This document shows positions 5,615 to 12,802 of a stretch of 13,009 bases of DNA, piece after piece; the stretch's first letter is position 1; each line of letters begins with the position of its first letter. The position numbers and the translations under genes are program-made. Origin of the DNA: DATLED01 sp046597375 (lineage in GTDB: Bacteria > Actinomycetota > Acidimicrobiia > Acidimicrobiales > CADCTF01). The stretch lies in NCBI GenBank assembly GCA_046597375.1, contig JBKJKM010000107.1, forward strand, positions 1 to 13,009, given 5' to 3'. Below the pieces are notes generated by a model. It saw only the letters and a list, made by a program, of their open reading frames with translations. It had not been told where the DNA came from and ran no database searches.

Positions 5615-6547
5615 TCAGCCGATGCACATGACCAGGCCGCAGTCCGGGGGCGGGGGACCTGACGACGGGGGCGGACCCGACGATGGGGGCGGGCCCGATG
5701 ACGGGGGCGGCGGCGGCGGCGGCGGAGGGGGCGGAGGCGGCGGGCCGTCGAGGAACCACTCGCTACCGTCGCCACCAGCGCCGTAGGGATGCTGCGCGCC
5801 CTTCTTCTGGCCCCTGGTCATCTGGGGTGCTCGGTCGGCGGCAAAGGCGAAGGCCTCCTGGATCGAGACCTTGGCGTTGCCGTCGTTATCGGCCATGCCT
5901 TGGAGCATGGCCTGGTCGATCTCGAGACCGGTGAAGATCGAGTTCCGCCACTCGGGGTACTCGTAGGACTTCTCGCTCTCCTGGGACGATCCCGTGAAGA
6001 GACGGGTCGGGCTCGAGATCCCGTCGTCCAGGCCGGCAGCCTCGCAACCGGCGATGTCGATCCAGGCCAAGCCACGCAGACGGCGTGCCTGCTGCCCCAA
6101 TTCGGCGTCGCTGATGAAGACGTTGTCGTGGGGCCACAGGTACTCGTCGAGCTTCTCGCCGTCGCGATCGCGATCACCGCTGATCTGCTTGACGTGGCCG
6201 GAGAAGTGGAAGACCGAGAAGGCGTTGGGGGAGCTGTTGTCGATCAACCACTGCAGGCCGGCGCGAATGTTGCGGGCCGTGGCCGCACCTTCGGTGAGGA
6301 TCCGGACGCGGTCGTTCCGGAACCCGTTGCGCAGAAGCGCCTCGCGGAAATCCTCCGCATCCTGAGCGCCGGCGGCCGTCGAGGCCGTCCGTCCGGCGTA
6401 GTCGCCGACGCCGACGACGAGGGCCCATCGGTCACTTTCGGCGCTCGGCGCACTGGGCCCGCCGCGAGCGGCTGCCGTCGGGAGCGCACCGTTGAGAATG
6501 ATGACGCCGAGCAGCAGCCCTGCGAGGAGCAAGATCCGGGAACGCAT
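5615..6547 (-). CDS. Secreted caspase-like cysteine peptidase (peptidase C14/metacaspase-like) with EF-hand-like loop and proline-rich tail
   Basis: A 310-aa protein. A signal peptide (MRSRILLLAGLLLGVIILNG, then ALPTAAARG) suggests export. The caspase fold runs from WALVVGVGDY (41-50) to about 268. The catalytic histidine is H118 (VFHFSGH) and the catalytic cysteine is probably C168 (AWIDIAGCEAAG, after the usual Asp). An acidic loop DRDRDG (125-130) follows the histidine, and DNDGNAKVSIQE (220-231) fits the EF-hand calcium loop, in line with the calcium dependence known for metacaspases. The end GGDGSEWFLDG is common in this family. The tail (269-310) is a run of 14 prolines, SSG, two PPPSSG units, then PPPPDCGLVMCIG. 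The frame is open to 6808, but that would overlap the divergent gene; ATG 6547 starts a textbook signal peptide. Substrate unknown. Confidence 0.85.
   Translation of the reverse strand: MRSRILLLAGLLLGVIILNGALPTAAARGGPSAPSAESDRWALVVGVGDYAGRTASTAAGAQDAEDFREALLRNGFRNDRVRILTEGAATARNIRAGLQWLIDNSSPNAFSVFHFSGHVKQISGDRDRDGEKLDEYLWPHDNVFISDAELGQQARRLRGLAWIDIAGCEAAGLDDGISSPTRLFTGSSQESEKSYEYPEWRNSIFTGLEIDQAMLQGMADNDGNAKVSIQEAFAFAADRAPQMTRGQKKGAQHPYGAGGDGSEWFLDGPPPPPPPPPPPPPPSSGPPPSSGPPPSSGPPPPDCGLVMCIG
5655..5708. repeat. Three 18-bp tandem repeats encoding proline-serine-glycine units
   Basis: Three imperfect 18-bp units lie at 5655-5672, 5673-5690 and 5691-5708. They differ at a few positions and, read on the minus strand, encode copies of a Pro3-Ser-Ser-Gly unit in the tail of the caspase-like protein. 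They are followed to about 5747 by GGC/GGA-type triplets encoding the polyproline run. The low complexity makes length variation between strains, and assembly errors, likely here. Confidence 0.85.
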
Positions 6548-6599
6548 CTGCCCGGTTCTACCCGTATTGGTACGCTTTGCGCCAGGCAGAGGGTGGCGG
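6548..6599. promoter_or_regulatory. 52-bp divergent intergenic region shared by the caspase-like and cyclase genes
   Basis: The only non-coding DNA between two divergent start codons, so it must hold one or both promoters if they are not inside the coding regions. It is less GC-rich in its middle and contains a short inverted repeat, CGTA-N4-TACG, at 6563-6574. A GAGG about 7 nt before ATG 6600 could serve as the cyclase ribosome binding site. I cannot assign -35/-10 boxes with confidence. Confidence 0.45.
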
Positions 6600-9500
6600 A
6601 TGGGACTGGCGGAAGAGCTCGCAGCACGAACGCGAGAGGACCTATTGGGGGCACAGGTGCCGCGGCTGGCGGCCGAGTGGCAGCTGACCGGACCAGACCT
6701 GCCCTGGCGGGTCCTCGACGGTTCCCTCGTCTTCGCCGACATCTCCGGCTTCACGGCGCTCTCCGAGCGGCTCGCCCGCCAAGGCCCCATCGGCGCTGAG
6801 GAGCTCACCGACGTGCTCGGCCAGTGTTTCGCCGAGCTCCTGGCCGTGGCCTACGCCGGCGGCGGAAGCCTCCTGAAGTTCGGCGGCGACGCGCTGCTCT
6901 TGCTGTTCGAAGGGACGGGCCATGCGCAGCGAGGCGTCGACGCCGCACTCGGCATGCGGTCGACGATGCGGCGGGTCGGTCAGCTGACCACGTCGGTCGG
7001 ACAAGTCCGGCTGCGGATGTCACTCGGCGTGCACTCCGGCGACATACACGCCTTCCTCGTCGGGGACTCGCACCACGAGCTGCTGCTCGTCGGACCCGGT
7101 CCGTCGACCGTCGCCACGATGGAAGGAACGGCGGACGCTGGCGAGATCGTGGTGTCCCCGGCGACCGCATCCCGGATCGACGCCCGTCTCCTGGCCGACG
7201 CCAAGGGGCCGGGGGTGCTACTGCGGCCCCGTGCCGCCGCACCGATGGCCGACGGATCCGCCTTTCCCCTTCGTCTCGCCGGCGGGGACGTCGCCCGCGC
7301 CGTCCCCGTCGCCTTGCGCGAGCACCTGCTGGCCGGAGGCGGCGACTCGGAGCACCGCCACGCCTCCATCGCCTTCGTGCACTTCGACGGCACCGACGCA
7401 TTGTTGGCCGAGCACGGTCCGGCCTGGATGGCCGAGGCGCTGCACCACCTCATCCGTGACGCGCAGGCGGCGGCCGAGTCCCATGGGGTCACGTTCCTCG
7501 GGACCGACCTCGATCATGACGGCGGCAAGATCATCCTGGTGGCCGGCGTGCCCCGCACCTTGGGCGACGACGAGGGCCGACTCCTCCGGGCGGTGCACGA
7601 CCTTGCGGCGAAGGCTTCCACGCGAGCCATTCCCATCCGCATCGGCGTCAACCGTGGGCCGGTCTTCGCCGGCGAGGTCGGCCCACCGTACCGGCGCACG
7701 TTCACGGTCATGGGCGATGCCGTGAACCTGGCCGCCCGGCTGATGGCGAAAGCGGAGCGCTCGCAGGTGCTGGCCTCGGCCGGCGTCCTCGAACGGTCGC
7801 GCACCGCATTCGCCACCCAAGCCCTGCCCCCGTTCTTCGTCAAGGGCAAGTCGAAACCGGTACAGGCCTACGCCGTCGGCGAGGCGGCAGGCACCCAGGA
7901 GACCCGGCGATCGTCCCGACTTCCGCTCACCGGCCGGGCGCGCGAATCGGCCGCACTCGTCGATGCCTGGACGGCGGCGGTGGCGGGCACCGGCCGCGTC
8001 GTCGTCATCGAGGGCGATGTCGGTGTCGGCAAGTCCCGGCTGGTCGAGGAGTTGCACGAGCAACTGATGGGCGCGGACGTGGAACAACGCCTGGTTCACT
8101 GCGAGCAGTACGAAGCCAACACGCCGTTCTTCGCCATCCGACTCCTGGTCGGCGCCGTCCTCGGCGGCATCGACGAGATCGAACGGCGGGTCGCCGACGT
8201 GGCGCCGACGCTCGCCGACTGGGCGCCCTTGATCGGCGACGTCCTCGGCGTGACCGTGCCCGACAACGAATACACCCGTCACCTCGAGCCGCGTTTTCGC
8301 CGTGCCCGCACGAATGCCGTGGTCGCCGAGGTGCTGACGGCTGCCGTACGCGGACCGGCGGTCCTGGTGTTCGAGGACGTGCACTGGATGGACGACGCGT
8401 CGGCGGCCGCCGTGGCCGAGCTCGCTCGCGTCGCCGCCCGACGACCTTGGTTGGTCGTCCTCACCCGCCGGGCCGAGGAGGGCGGATTGCAAACGGGCGA
8501 CCTCGACGGGATCGCGCCCGGCGGGCTCCTCCCGGTCTCACTGACGGCACTCGAACCGGACGCCACGGAAGCGCTGATCCTCGCCGCCACCTCGGAGGCA
8601 CCCTTGCGCCCCGAGCGTCGTCGAGCCATCGCCGAGCGATCCGGGGGAAACCCCTTGTTCGTCGAGGAGCTGTTGGCCCTGGCCGGTCACTCCGAGGACG
8701 AGCTCCCCGAGTCGCTCGAGGCCATCGTCGGCCTGCAACTCGACCGCCTGGGCGCCTCCGACGGGCGACTGCTCCGAGTCGCCGCCGTCTTGGGCTCGAG
8801 CTTCGATCCGGCACTGCTTGCCGAGGTGCTCGGCGAGTCCGCCCACCTCGCCGTCGACGGTCCGCTGGCCGACTATCTGGTCGCCGAGACCGACGGCCGG
8901 CTTCGTTTCCGTCACCGCCTGCTGCGGGATGTCGCCTACGGCCTCCTCCCCTATCGGCGACGCCAAGAGCTGCACGGCCGAGCGGTCGACGCCATCGAGG
9001 AGTCGCTGGCCGACCCGAACGAACGGGCCGAGGTCCTCTCGTTCCACGCCTTTCACGCCCGCCGGTACGACGATTCCCTCCGCTTCGGTCGAGTGGCGGC
9101 CGACCGGGCCCGCCAGAAGTTCGCCCTGGTCGAGGCCCGCGAGCTCTACGAGCGCTCGCTGCTGGCCGAACAACGCGCCACCCAGGGCCTGGCGGCGCGC
9201 GACCGTGCGGCGATGTGGCGGCGGCTCGGCAACGTCCGCCAGCTGCTCGGCGACTACGCGGCGGCAGACGATGCGTATGGACGCGTCCGCCGCATCCGGA
9301 CGGCACACCCGATCGAGTTGGCCCGCATGGCCTACCGCCACTCCGAGATCGCCGAGCGGCAAGGCCGGCCGGTCGCCAGCGCACGATGGATCGCTCGCGG
9401 CCTGCGGAGCATCGAGGGGATCAACACCTCAGCCGCACGGGTCGAGCGGTCGTCCCTCTTCGTCCGGCAATCCGGGCTGCGGGCCCAGCTCGGCCACTTG

Positions 9501-10433
9501 AGCGATGCCCTCCGGTGGGCCCAGCGAGCCGTGGCCGAGGCCGAGGCGTCGCGAGGTCGAGAGGCGAGGGCGATGGCCTACGCAATGCTCGACGTCGTCC
9601 ACGTCGCCCTCGGAAAACCGGAACAGGCGACCAACGGGGCCAAGGCGCTGGCCCTCTTCCGCCAGCTCCAGAAGTACGACAGCCTCGGCGCCCATCTCAA
9701 TAACCTCGGTGTGCAGGCGTACTACGAGGGTCGCTGGAGCGAGGCTCTCACCCTCTACGACGAGGCCCGGGCGAGCTTCGAGAAGATCGGGAACGTCGTC
9801 GACGCCGCCCTCGGCCGCTCCAACATCGCCGAGATCTTCGCCGATCAGGGCCGACTCGACGAGGCCGAGGCACTGCTGCAAGAGGTCATCGCCACCTGGC
9901 GTTCGATGTCGTTCCCGCTCGGCACGGCGCGCGCCACGCGCTTCCTCGCTCGGGTGCACCTGCGCCGAGGAGATGCGGAGGCGGCGCTCGGGGCGTTCAA
10001 CGACGCGCGCCGCACGTTCGTCGAGCACGGGCTCGTGGGCAATGTGCACGAGGTCGACGTGTGGCGGGCCGAGTGCTTGGTCCGCGCCGGGCGCCACGAC
10101 GAGGCGACGGCCCTCCTCGTCGAGGTGCTGGCCCACGAGGTCGCCGCCGGCTCATTCGAATGGCGCAGCACGATCCATCGGCTCCGCGCCGGCGTGGCGG
10201 CCGCCGCCGGAGACCTCGAGGAGGCCTGGGCCGAGACCGACGAGAGCCTGCACCTGGCCCGCACCCGGGGTTCGAGCTACGACGTCGCTCTGGCCCTCGA
10301 GACACTCGCCGTGCTGGCGCGACTCGGCGGGCGCCCTCATGACGAGGACGCCCGCCAAGAACGGGACTCGCTGCTGCTCGGGCTCGGGGTGGTGGCGCCG
10401 CCGCCGCCGCCCCTTCCGGCGTCAGCCGCCTGA
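6600..10433 (+). CDS. Soluble-adenylyl-cyclase-like protein: tandem class III cyclase domains, STAND-like ATPase, TPR repeats
   Basis: A 1277-aa cytoplasmic protein with the layout of mammalian sAC (ADCY10). Cyclase C1 (about 40-195) has metal aspartates D47 (VFADISGFT) and D97 (LLKFGGDALL, K93), but GPGPSTVATME replaces the usual GDAVNLAARL. Cyclase C2 (about 253-400) lacks both aspartates (AFVHFDGTD, DHDGGKIILVAG) but keeps N376 and R380 in VMGDAVNLAARL. One intramolecular active site is therefore likely, making cAMP or perhaps cGMP from ATP or GTP. Next come an ATPase domain with Walker A GDVGVGKS (472-479), Walker B VLVFEDVHW (588-596) and GGNPLFVEEL (682-691), and helical TPR-like repeats (about 840-1240; e.g. 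GRWSEALTLYDEARASFEKI). The tail is APPPPPPLPASAA. ATG 6600 is chosen over the upstream in-frame ATG 6492, which lies inside the divergent gene. The activating signal is unknown. Confidence 0.92.
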   Translation: MGLAEELAARTREDLLGAQVPRLAAEWQLTGPDLPWRVLDGSLVFADISGFTALSERLARQGPIGAEELTDVLGQCFAELLAVAYAGGGSLLKFGGDALLLLFEGTGHAQRGVDAALGMRSTMRRVGQLTTSVGQVRLRMSLGVHSGDIHAFLVGDSHHELLLVGPGPSTVATMEGTADAGEIVVSPATASRIDARLLADAKGPGVLLRPRAAAPMADGSAFPLRLAGGDVARAVPVALREHLLAGGGDSEHRHASIAFVHFDGTDALLAEHGPAWMAEALHHLIRDAQAAAESHGVTFLGTDLDHDGGKIILVAGVPRTLGDDEGRLLRAVHDLAAKASTRAIPIRIGVNRGPVFAGEVGPPYRRTFTVMGDAVNLAARLMAKAERSQVLASAGVLERSRTAFATQALPPFFVKGKSKPVQAYAVGEAAGTQETRRSSRLPLTGRARESAALVDAWTAAVAGTGRVVVIEGDVGVGKSRLVEELHEQLMGADVEQRLVHCEQYEANTPFFAIRLLVGAVLGGIDEIERRVADVAPTLADWAPLIGDVLGVTVPDNEYTRHLEPRFRRARTNAVVAEVLTAAVRGPAVLVFEDVHWMDDASAAAVAELARVAARRPWLVVLTRRAEEGGLQTGDLDGIAPGGLLPVSLTALEPDATEALILAATSEAPLRPERRRAIAERSGGNPLFVEELLALAGHSEDELPESLEAIVGLQLDRLGASDGRLLRVAAVLGSSFDPALLAEVLGESAHLAVDGPLADYLVAETDGRLRFRHRLLRDVAYGLLPYRRRQELHGRAVDAIEESLADPNERAEVLSFHAFHARRYDDSLRFGRVAADRARQKFALVEARELYERSLLAEQRATQGLAARDRAAMWRRLGNVRQLLGDYAAADDAYGRVRRIRTAHPIELARMAYRHSEIAERQGRPVASARWIARGLRSIEGINTSAARVERSSLFVRQSGLRAQLGHLSDALRWAQRAVAEAEASRGREARAMAYAMLDVVHVALGKPEQATNGAKALALFRQLQKYDSLGAHLNNLGVQAYYEGRWSEALTLYDEARASFEKIGNVVDAALGRSNIAEIFADQGRLDEAEALLQEVIATWRSMSFPLGTARATRFLARVHLRRGDAEAALGAFNDARRTFVEHGLVGNVHEVDVWRAECLVRAGRHDEATALLVEVLAHEVAAGSFEWRSTIHRLRAGVAAAAGDLEEAWAETDESLHLARTRGSSYDVALALETLAVLARLGGRPHDEDARQERDSLLLGLGVVAPPPPPLPASAA

Positions 10434-11357
10434 CGTCGAGGTGAGGCTCTTGATCGGTGTCATCAGGTCGGGGTCGCTGGTGCCCATCTTCACGACGTGG
10501 TGAAACTCGTTGTTGAGCTTGTAGAAGTTGGTCTCGCACGGATCACCTGCAGCCGCGGTCCCGCAGGCCAACACGGGAGCCGTCGGCGACGTGGGCGACT
10601 TGCGGAAGAACAGTGGATGGCACGCCTCGTTGCCGAGTCCACGGCACGGCTCGGACGACCCGAAGTTGACGTCGATGGACACGATGCCGGCGAAGCGCGG
10701 ATCCTGGTCGTAGTCGGCCCGGAGGCCTGACTGGCACGGCTGGCCGCCGCAGTCGGCCGACTGGACAGCCGGCACGTCGTTGAGGAAGGCGACGACGCCG
10801 AGGTCGGCATCGAGGACCGTCAGGAGGTGCTTGCGGAAGCCGAGGGTGCCGCCTTCTTGCACGAACCCGGCGCTTCCGACCCCGGTCGAAGCGGTGACCG
10901 GGGTCGAGATCGTCGCGTCGTTGTTGCCCGTGACCAGGTCGACGGGCTGGAGGGGACCCGGGTTGACCCGGGCCTGTGAGACGTTGGTGACCGTCGAAGG
11001 CGCTGTCAACGGTGTCTTCACCACAACCTCGACGACCTTGGTAGCGCCGGGTTGGACGGTGCCGAGGCAGGTGATCACGGCGCCGCTGAGGGAGCAGGTC
11101 GAGTGACCGGTGAAGCTGAGCACTGAGCCGTTCGAGGTCGTGTTGGTGAAGCGGGCATCGACCGCAAGGGTGCCCTCGTTTTTGAACGTCGCCGTGTAGA
11201 AGACGAGCGCGCCGGGAGGGGAGACGGAGAGCGGGCTCGAGACCGCCGACGCACTCAGGTCGACGAGACCCGCGGCGCCGGCCGGAGCCGACGAGGTGGC
11301 CAGTACGCCCGTCAACGCGGCAAGGACGGCGAGTAAAGCAAGAAACGGTCGGCGCAT
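10422..11357 (-). CDS. Secreted protein with DUF11-like Ig-fold domain and a cysteine-paired C-terminal region
   Basis: A 311-aa exported protein. The signal peptide MRRPFLALLAVLAALTGVLA continues to APAGAA, with cleavage near residue 29. Residues about 31-155 resemble a DUF11/CARDB-type beta-sandwich (VFYTATFKNEGTLAVDARF; TVTNVSQARVNPG), with C88 and C97 probably paired. Residues 160-311 match nothing I know; they contain six cysteines in close pairs (203/208, 238/246, 265/274) and are rich in Asp, Gly and Asn, as expected for a disulfide-stabilised extracellular domain. There is no sortase motif or C-terminal membrane helix, so it should be released or held non-covalently. The start ATG 11357 has GGAGG 7 nt upstream, the best ribosome binding site seen in this window, though it is placed in a hairpin. 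Its stop overlaps the cyclase gene's end by 12 nt. Confidence 0.82.
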   Translation of the reverse strand: MRRPFLALLAVLAALTGVLATSSAPAGAAGLVDLSASAVSSPLSVSPPGALVFYTATFKNEGTLAVDARFTNTTSNGSVLSFTGHSTCSLSGAVITCLGTVQPGATKVVEVVVKTPLTAPSTVTNVSQARVNPGPLQPVDLVTGNNDATISTPVTASTGVGSAGFVQEGGTLGFRKHLLTVLDADLGVVAFLNDVPAVQSADCGGQPCQSGLRADYDQDPRFAGIVSIDVNFGSSEPCRGLGNEACHPLFFRKSPTSPTAPVLACGTAAAGDPCETNFYKLNNEFHHVVKMGTSDPDLMTPIKSLTSTSGG

Positions 11358-11364
11358 CGTGTTC

Positions 11365-11378
11365 CCTCCAGAAGGAGG
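11365..11378 (-). promoter_or_regulatory. Ribosome binding site held in a hairpin
   Basis: On the minus strand CCTCC-TTCT-GGAGG forms a perfect 5-bp stem with a UUCU loop. The 3' arm GGAGG is the Shine-Dalgarno of the secreted DUF11-like gene (7-nt spacing to ATG 11357). When folded, the ribosome binding site would be hidden, which suggests translation control. Confidence 0.5.
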
Positions 11379-11454
11379 CCCCCACCGCGAAACCTGCTTC
11401 GCGACGCCCGCCTGGGCGAAGGGACCTGTGGTTAGGCACGATGTTACTGACCGG

Positions 11455-11473
11455 TAGCTAGGAAGACTAGCTA
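11455..11473. promoter_or_regulatory. Perfect inverted repeat TAGCTAG-N5-CTAGCTA
   Basis: A 19-bp AT-richer perfect palindrome with a 5-nt spacer, 13 nt beyond the glycosyltransferase stop codon. It could be a transcription terminator stem for that gene, although no T-run follows on the minus strand. It could also be an operator for the downstream DUF11-like gene, since it overlaps the place where a -35 box would sit if TAACAT is the -10 box. The sequence alone does not decide. Confidence 0.4.
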
Positions 11474-11486
11474 TTTCAGACCACTT

Positions 11487-12761
11487 CTACGCCCGAGTGT
11501 CACCGTCACGACGTTGGAGACCCGACAACCCGACGGCGGCGAGCGCCGCCACGAACGGCACCACCGGAGCGTGGAACCGCGGCGCTCCCCACAGGAGGGC
11601 GGCGACCCCGAGCAGGCCCACGATCGGGATGGCCAGGATCACCATGGTGGTTCTTCGCGACCGCCCGAGGCTGCGCACCACCCCCGCGACGGCCAGCGCC
11701 AAGGCGAGAAAGAAGTAGCCGTCGGCCAGCGGGCGCAGCCATCGGGTCTGGGGTTCCGGCACAAGCGGCGCGCGCCCGTCGCGCTCGATGACGTCGAGTC
11801 CGTCGTGGTCGTGGTCGAAGATCAAGCGGAGCCGGCGGACGAGCTGCAGCGCTTCGCGCCCCGGGTGCTCCCGCACGAAAGCGATCGCCATCCTCGTGCT
11901 GCGGGCGTTGCGTTCGACCTCGCCCAGTGTCGACAAGGCGCAACCGTCGTGATCGGCGATTCGGAACCCGCCTCGGGCGTCGAGGTTGCGGTCGAGGCAG
12001 AGGGTGTCGCCCATGTTCGAGGAGAACGGCAGCGGCGCCCCCATCGCCCGCTGGTTGCGCAGGGTCCAGGGCGTCAGGAGAACGACGATCGGCACGACGG
12101 TCACGGCCACGGCGACACCGACGGCCCGGAAACCGCAGCGGTGGAGGAGGAGCAGCACCACCGGGATGGCAAGGAACAGCAGAGAAAAGGGCCGGATCAT
12201 CGCCGAGGCGGCCAGAAGGACGGCGAACGCCAGGAGCCGCCGCCAGGACGGCGGTCGGACGTCCCACCGATTGGTTGCGAGCAGGGCAAGGGCGGCGAGC
12301 ACGGCGAAGACGAAGGCCGTCTCCAACTGCATGGTCGCCGTCCCGTAGATCACGTTGGGCCACAGCGACAGGACGGCTGCAGCGACGAGCGCCGTGCGCG
12401 TCGACCCCGTCGAGCCGCGGACGACGACATACAACAGGCCGACCGAGGCCGTCCCCAGCACCACGTGGAAGAGGCTCGCCGCCATCGCGAGGGCGTCGGG
12501 CAACGGGGTGTGGAGCACGAGCCAGAACAGCCCGCCGAGCAATGCCGGATAGCCGATGGGGTAGTACGCCGTCGCCTGCCCCGACCCGTCGAGGTTGAGG
12601 TAGCCGCCGCCCTCGGCGATCTGGCGGCCGTAGAAGTAGTACGAGTAGGCGTCGCCGGACTCGACGAACACCGGCGTCCGGGTGGCGTAGACGGCCCACG
12701 CCAGACGCAAGGCAAAGGCGACCAGGAGGACGAGGCCGAGCCGGAACCGTGACCGAGGCAT
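11487..12761 (-). CDS. GT39/PMT-like integral membrane glycosyltransferase
   Basis: A 424-aa membrane protein with about ten predicted helices (starting near residues 7-25, 92-115, 122-141, 145-163, 176-207, 212-231, 347-363, 372-391 and 398-414). The first external loop has a single acidic site D37 in ESGDAYSYYFYGRQIAEGG, the position used by GT39/ArnT-type enzymes, and YYPIGYPALLGGLFW follows. The last helix contains GAPRFHAPVVPFVA, a common end motif of the PMT_2 family. Such enzymes transfer sugars from polyprenyl-phosphate donors on the outer side of the membrane to lipids or proteins; the acceptor is unknown. A conserved-looking soluble loop (about 240-340) separates the last helices. 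ATG 12761 was chosen because it directly precedes the first helix and has GGAG upstream; the frame stays open to the window edge. Confidence 0.82.
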   Translation of the reverse strand: MPRSRFRLGLVLLVAFALRLAWAVYATRTPVFVESGDAYSYYFYGRQIAEGGGYLNLDGSGQATAYYPIGYPALLGGLFWLVLHTPLPDALAMAASLFHVVLGTASVGLLYVVVRGSTGSTRTALVAAAVLSLWPNVIYGTATMQLETAFVFAVLAALALLATNRWDVRPPSWRRLLAFAVLLAASAMIRPFSLLFLAIPVVLLLLHRCGFRAVGVAVAVTVVPIVVLLTPWTLRNQRAMGAPLPFSSNMGDTLCLDRNLDARGGFRIADHDGCALSTLGEVERNARSTRMAIAFVREHPGREALQLVRRLRLIFDHDHDGLDVIERDGRAPLVPEPQTRWLRPLADGYFFLALALAVAGVVRSLGRSRRTTMVILAIPIVGLLGVAALLWGAPRFHAPVVPFVAALAAVGLSGLQRRDGDTRA

Positions 12762-12802
12762 CGCTCCGAGATCTTGGTGCACGGGCGACGAGGTCACGCG
12801 AC

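Larger units (their letters stand above)
11358..11486 (-). other. 129-bp intergenic region and 5' leader with three inverted repeats
   Basis: It separates the glycosyltransferase stop from the DUF11-like start and is less GC-rich than its surroundings near 11430-11480. In minus-strand order it holds a 7-bp inverted repeat (11455-11473), a possible -10 box TAACAT at about 11440-11445, a second hairpin CGCGAA-N6-TTCGCG (11386-11403) and the ribosome-binding-site hairpin (11365-11378). I compared it by memory with the c-di-GMP-I and c-di-AMP riboswitch consensus and saw no match. The promoter call is weak. Confidence 0.45.

Noticed and set aside
5709..5747. GGC/GGA triplet run as a possible short CRISPR-like or regulatory repeat
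   Set aside because: It lies in frame and encodes the polyproline tail of the caspase-like protein; there are no spacers or dyad structure.
6492..6599. Upstream in-frame extension of the cyclase gene to ATG 6492
   Set aside because: It would place the start inside the signal-peptide region of the divergent caspase-like gene; the extension has no domain similarity, and ATG 6600 has GAGG upstream and begins the family-like N-terminus.
6548..6808. Upstream extension of the caspase-like frame to 6808
   Set aside because: It overlaps the cyclase C1 coding region and would bury the clear signal peptide that starts at ATG 6547.
8447..9703. Long Arg/Pro-rich frames on both strands within the cyclase gene
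   Set aside because: These are shadows in other frames of the ATPase and TPR coding region; arginine-rich composition is an artefact of GC-rich DNA.
11358..11440. A c-di-GMP-I or c-di-AMP riboswitch in the leader of the secreted gene
   Set aside because: The hairpins looked suggestive, but the conserved core sequences of those classes as I remember them are not present.
11514..12752. 412-codon plus-strand frame opposite the glycosyltransferase
   Set aside because: It is a charged, low-complexity product with no domain, opposite a convincing membrane protein; typical shadow frame.
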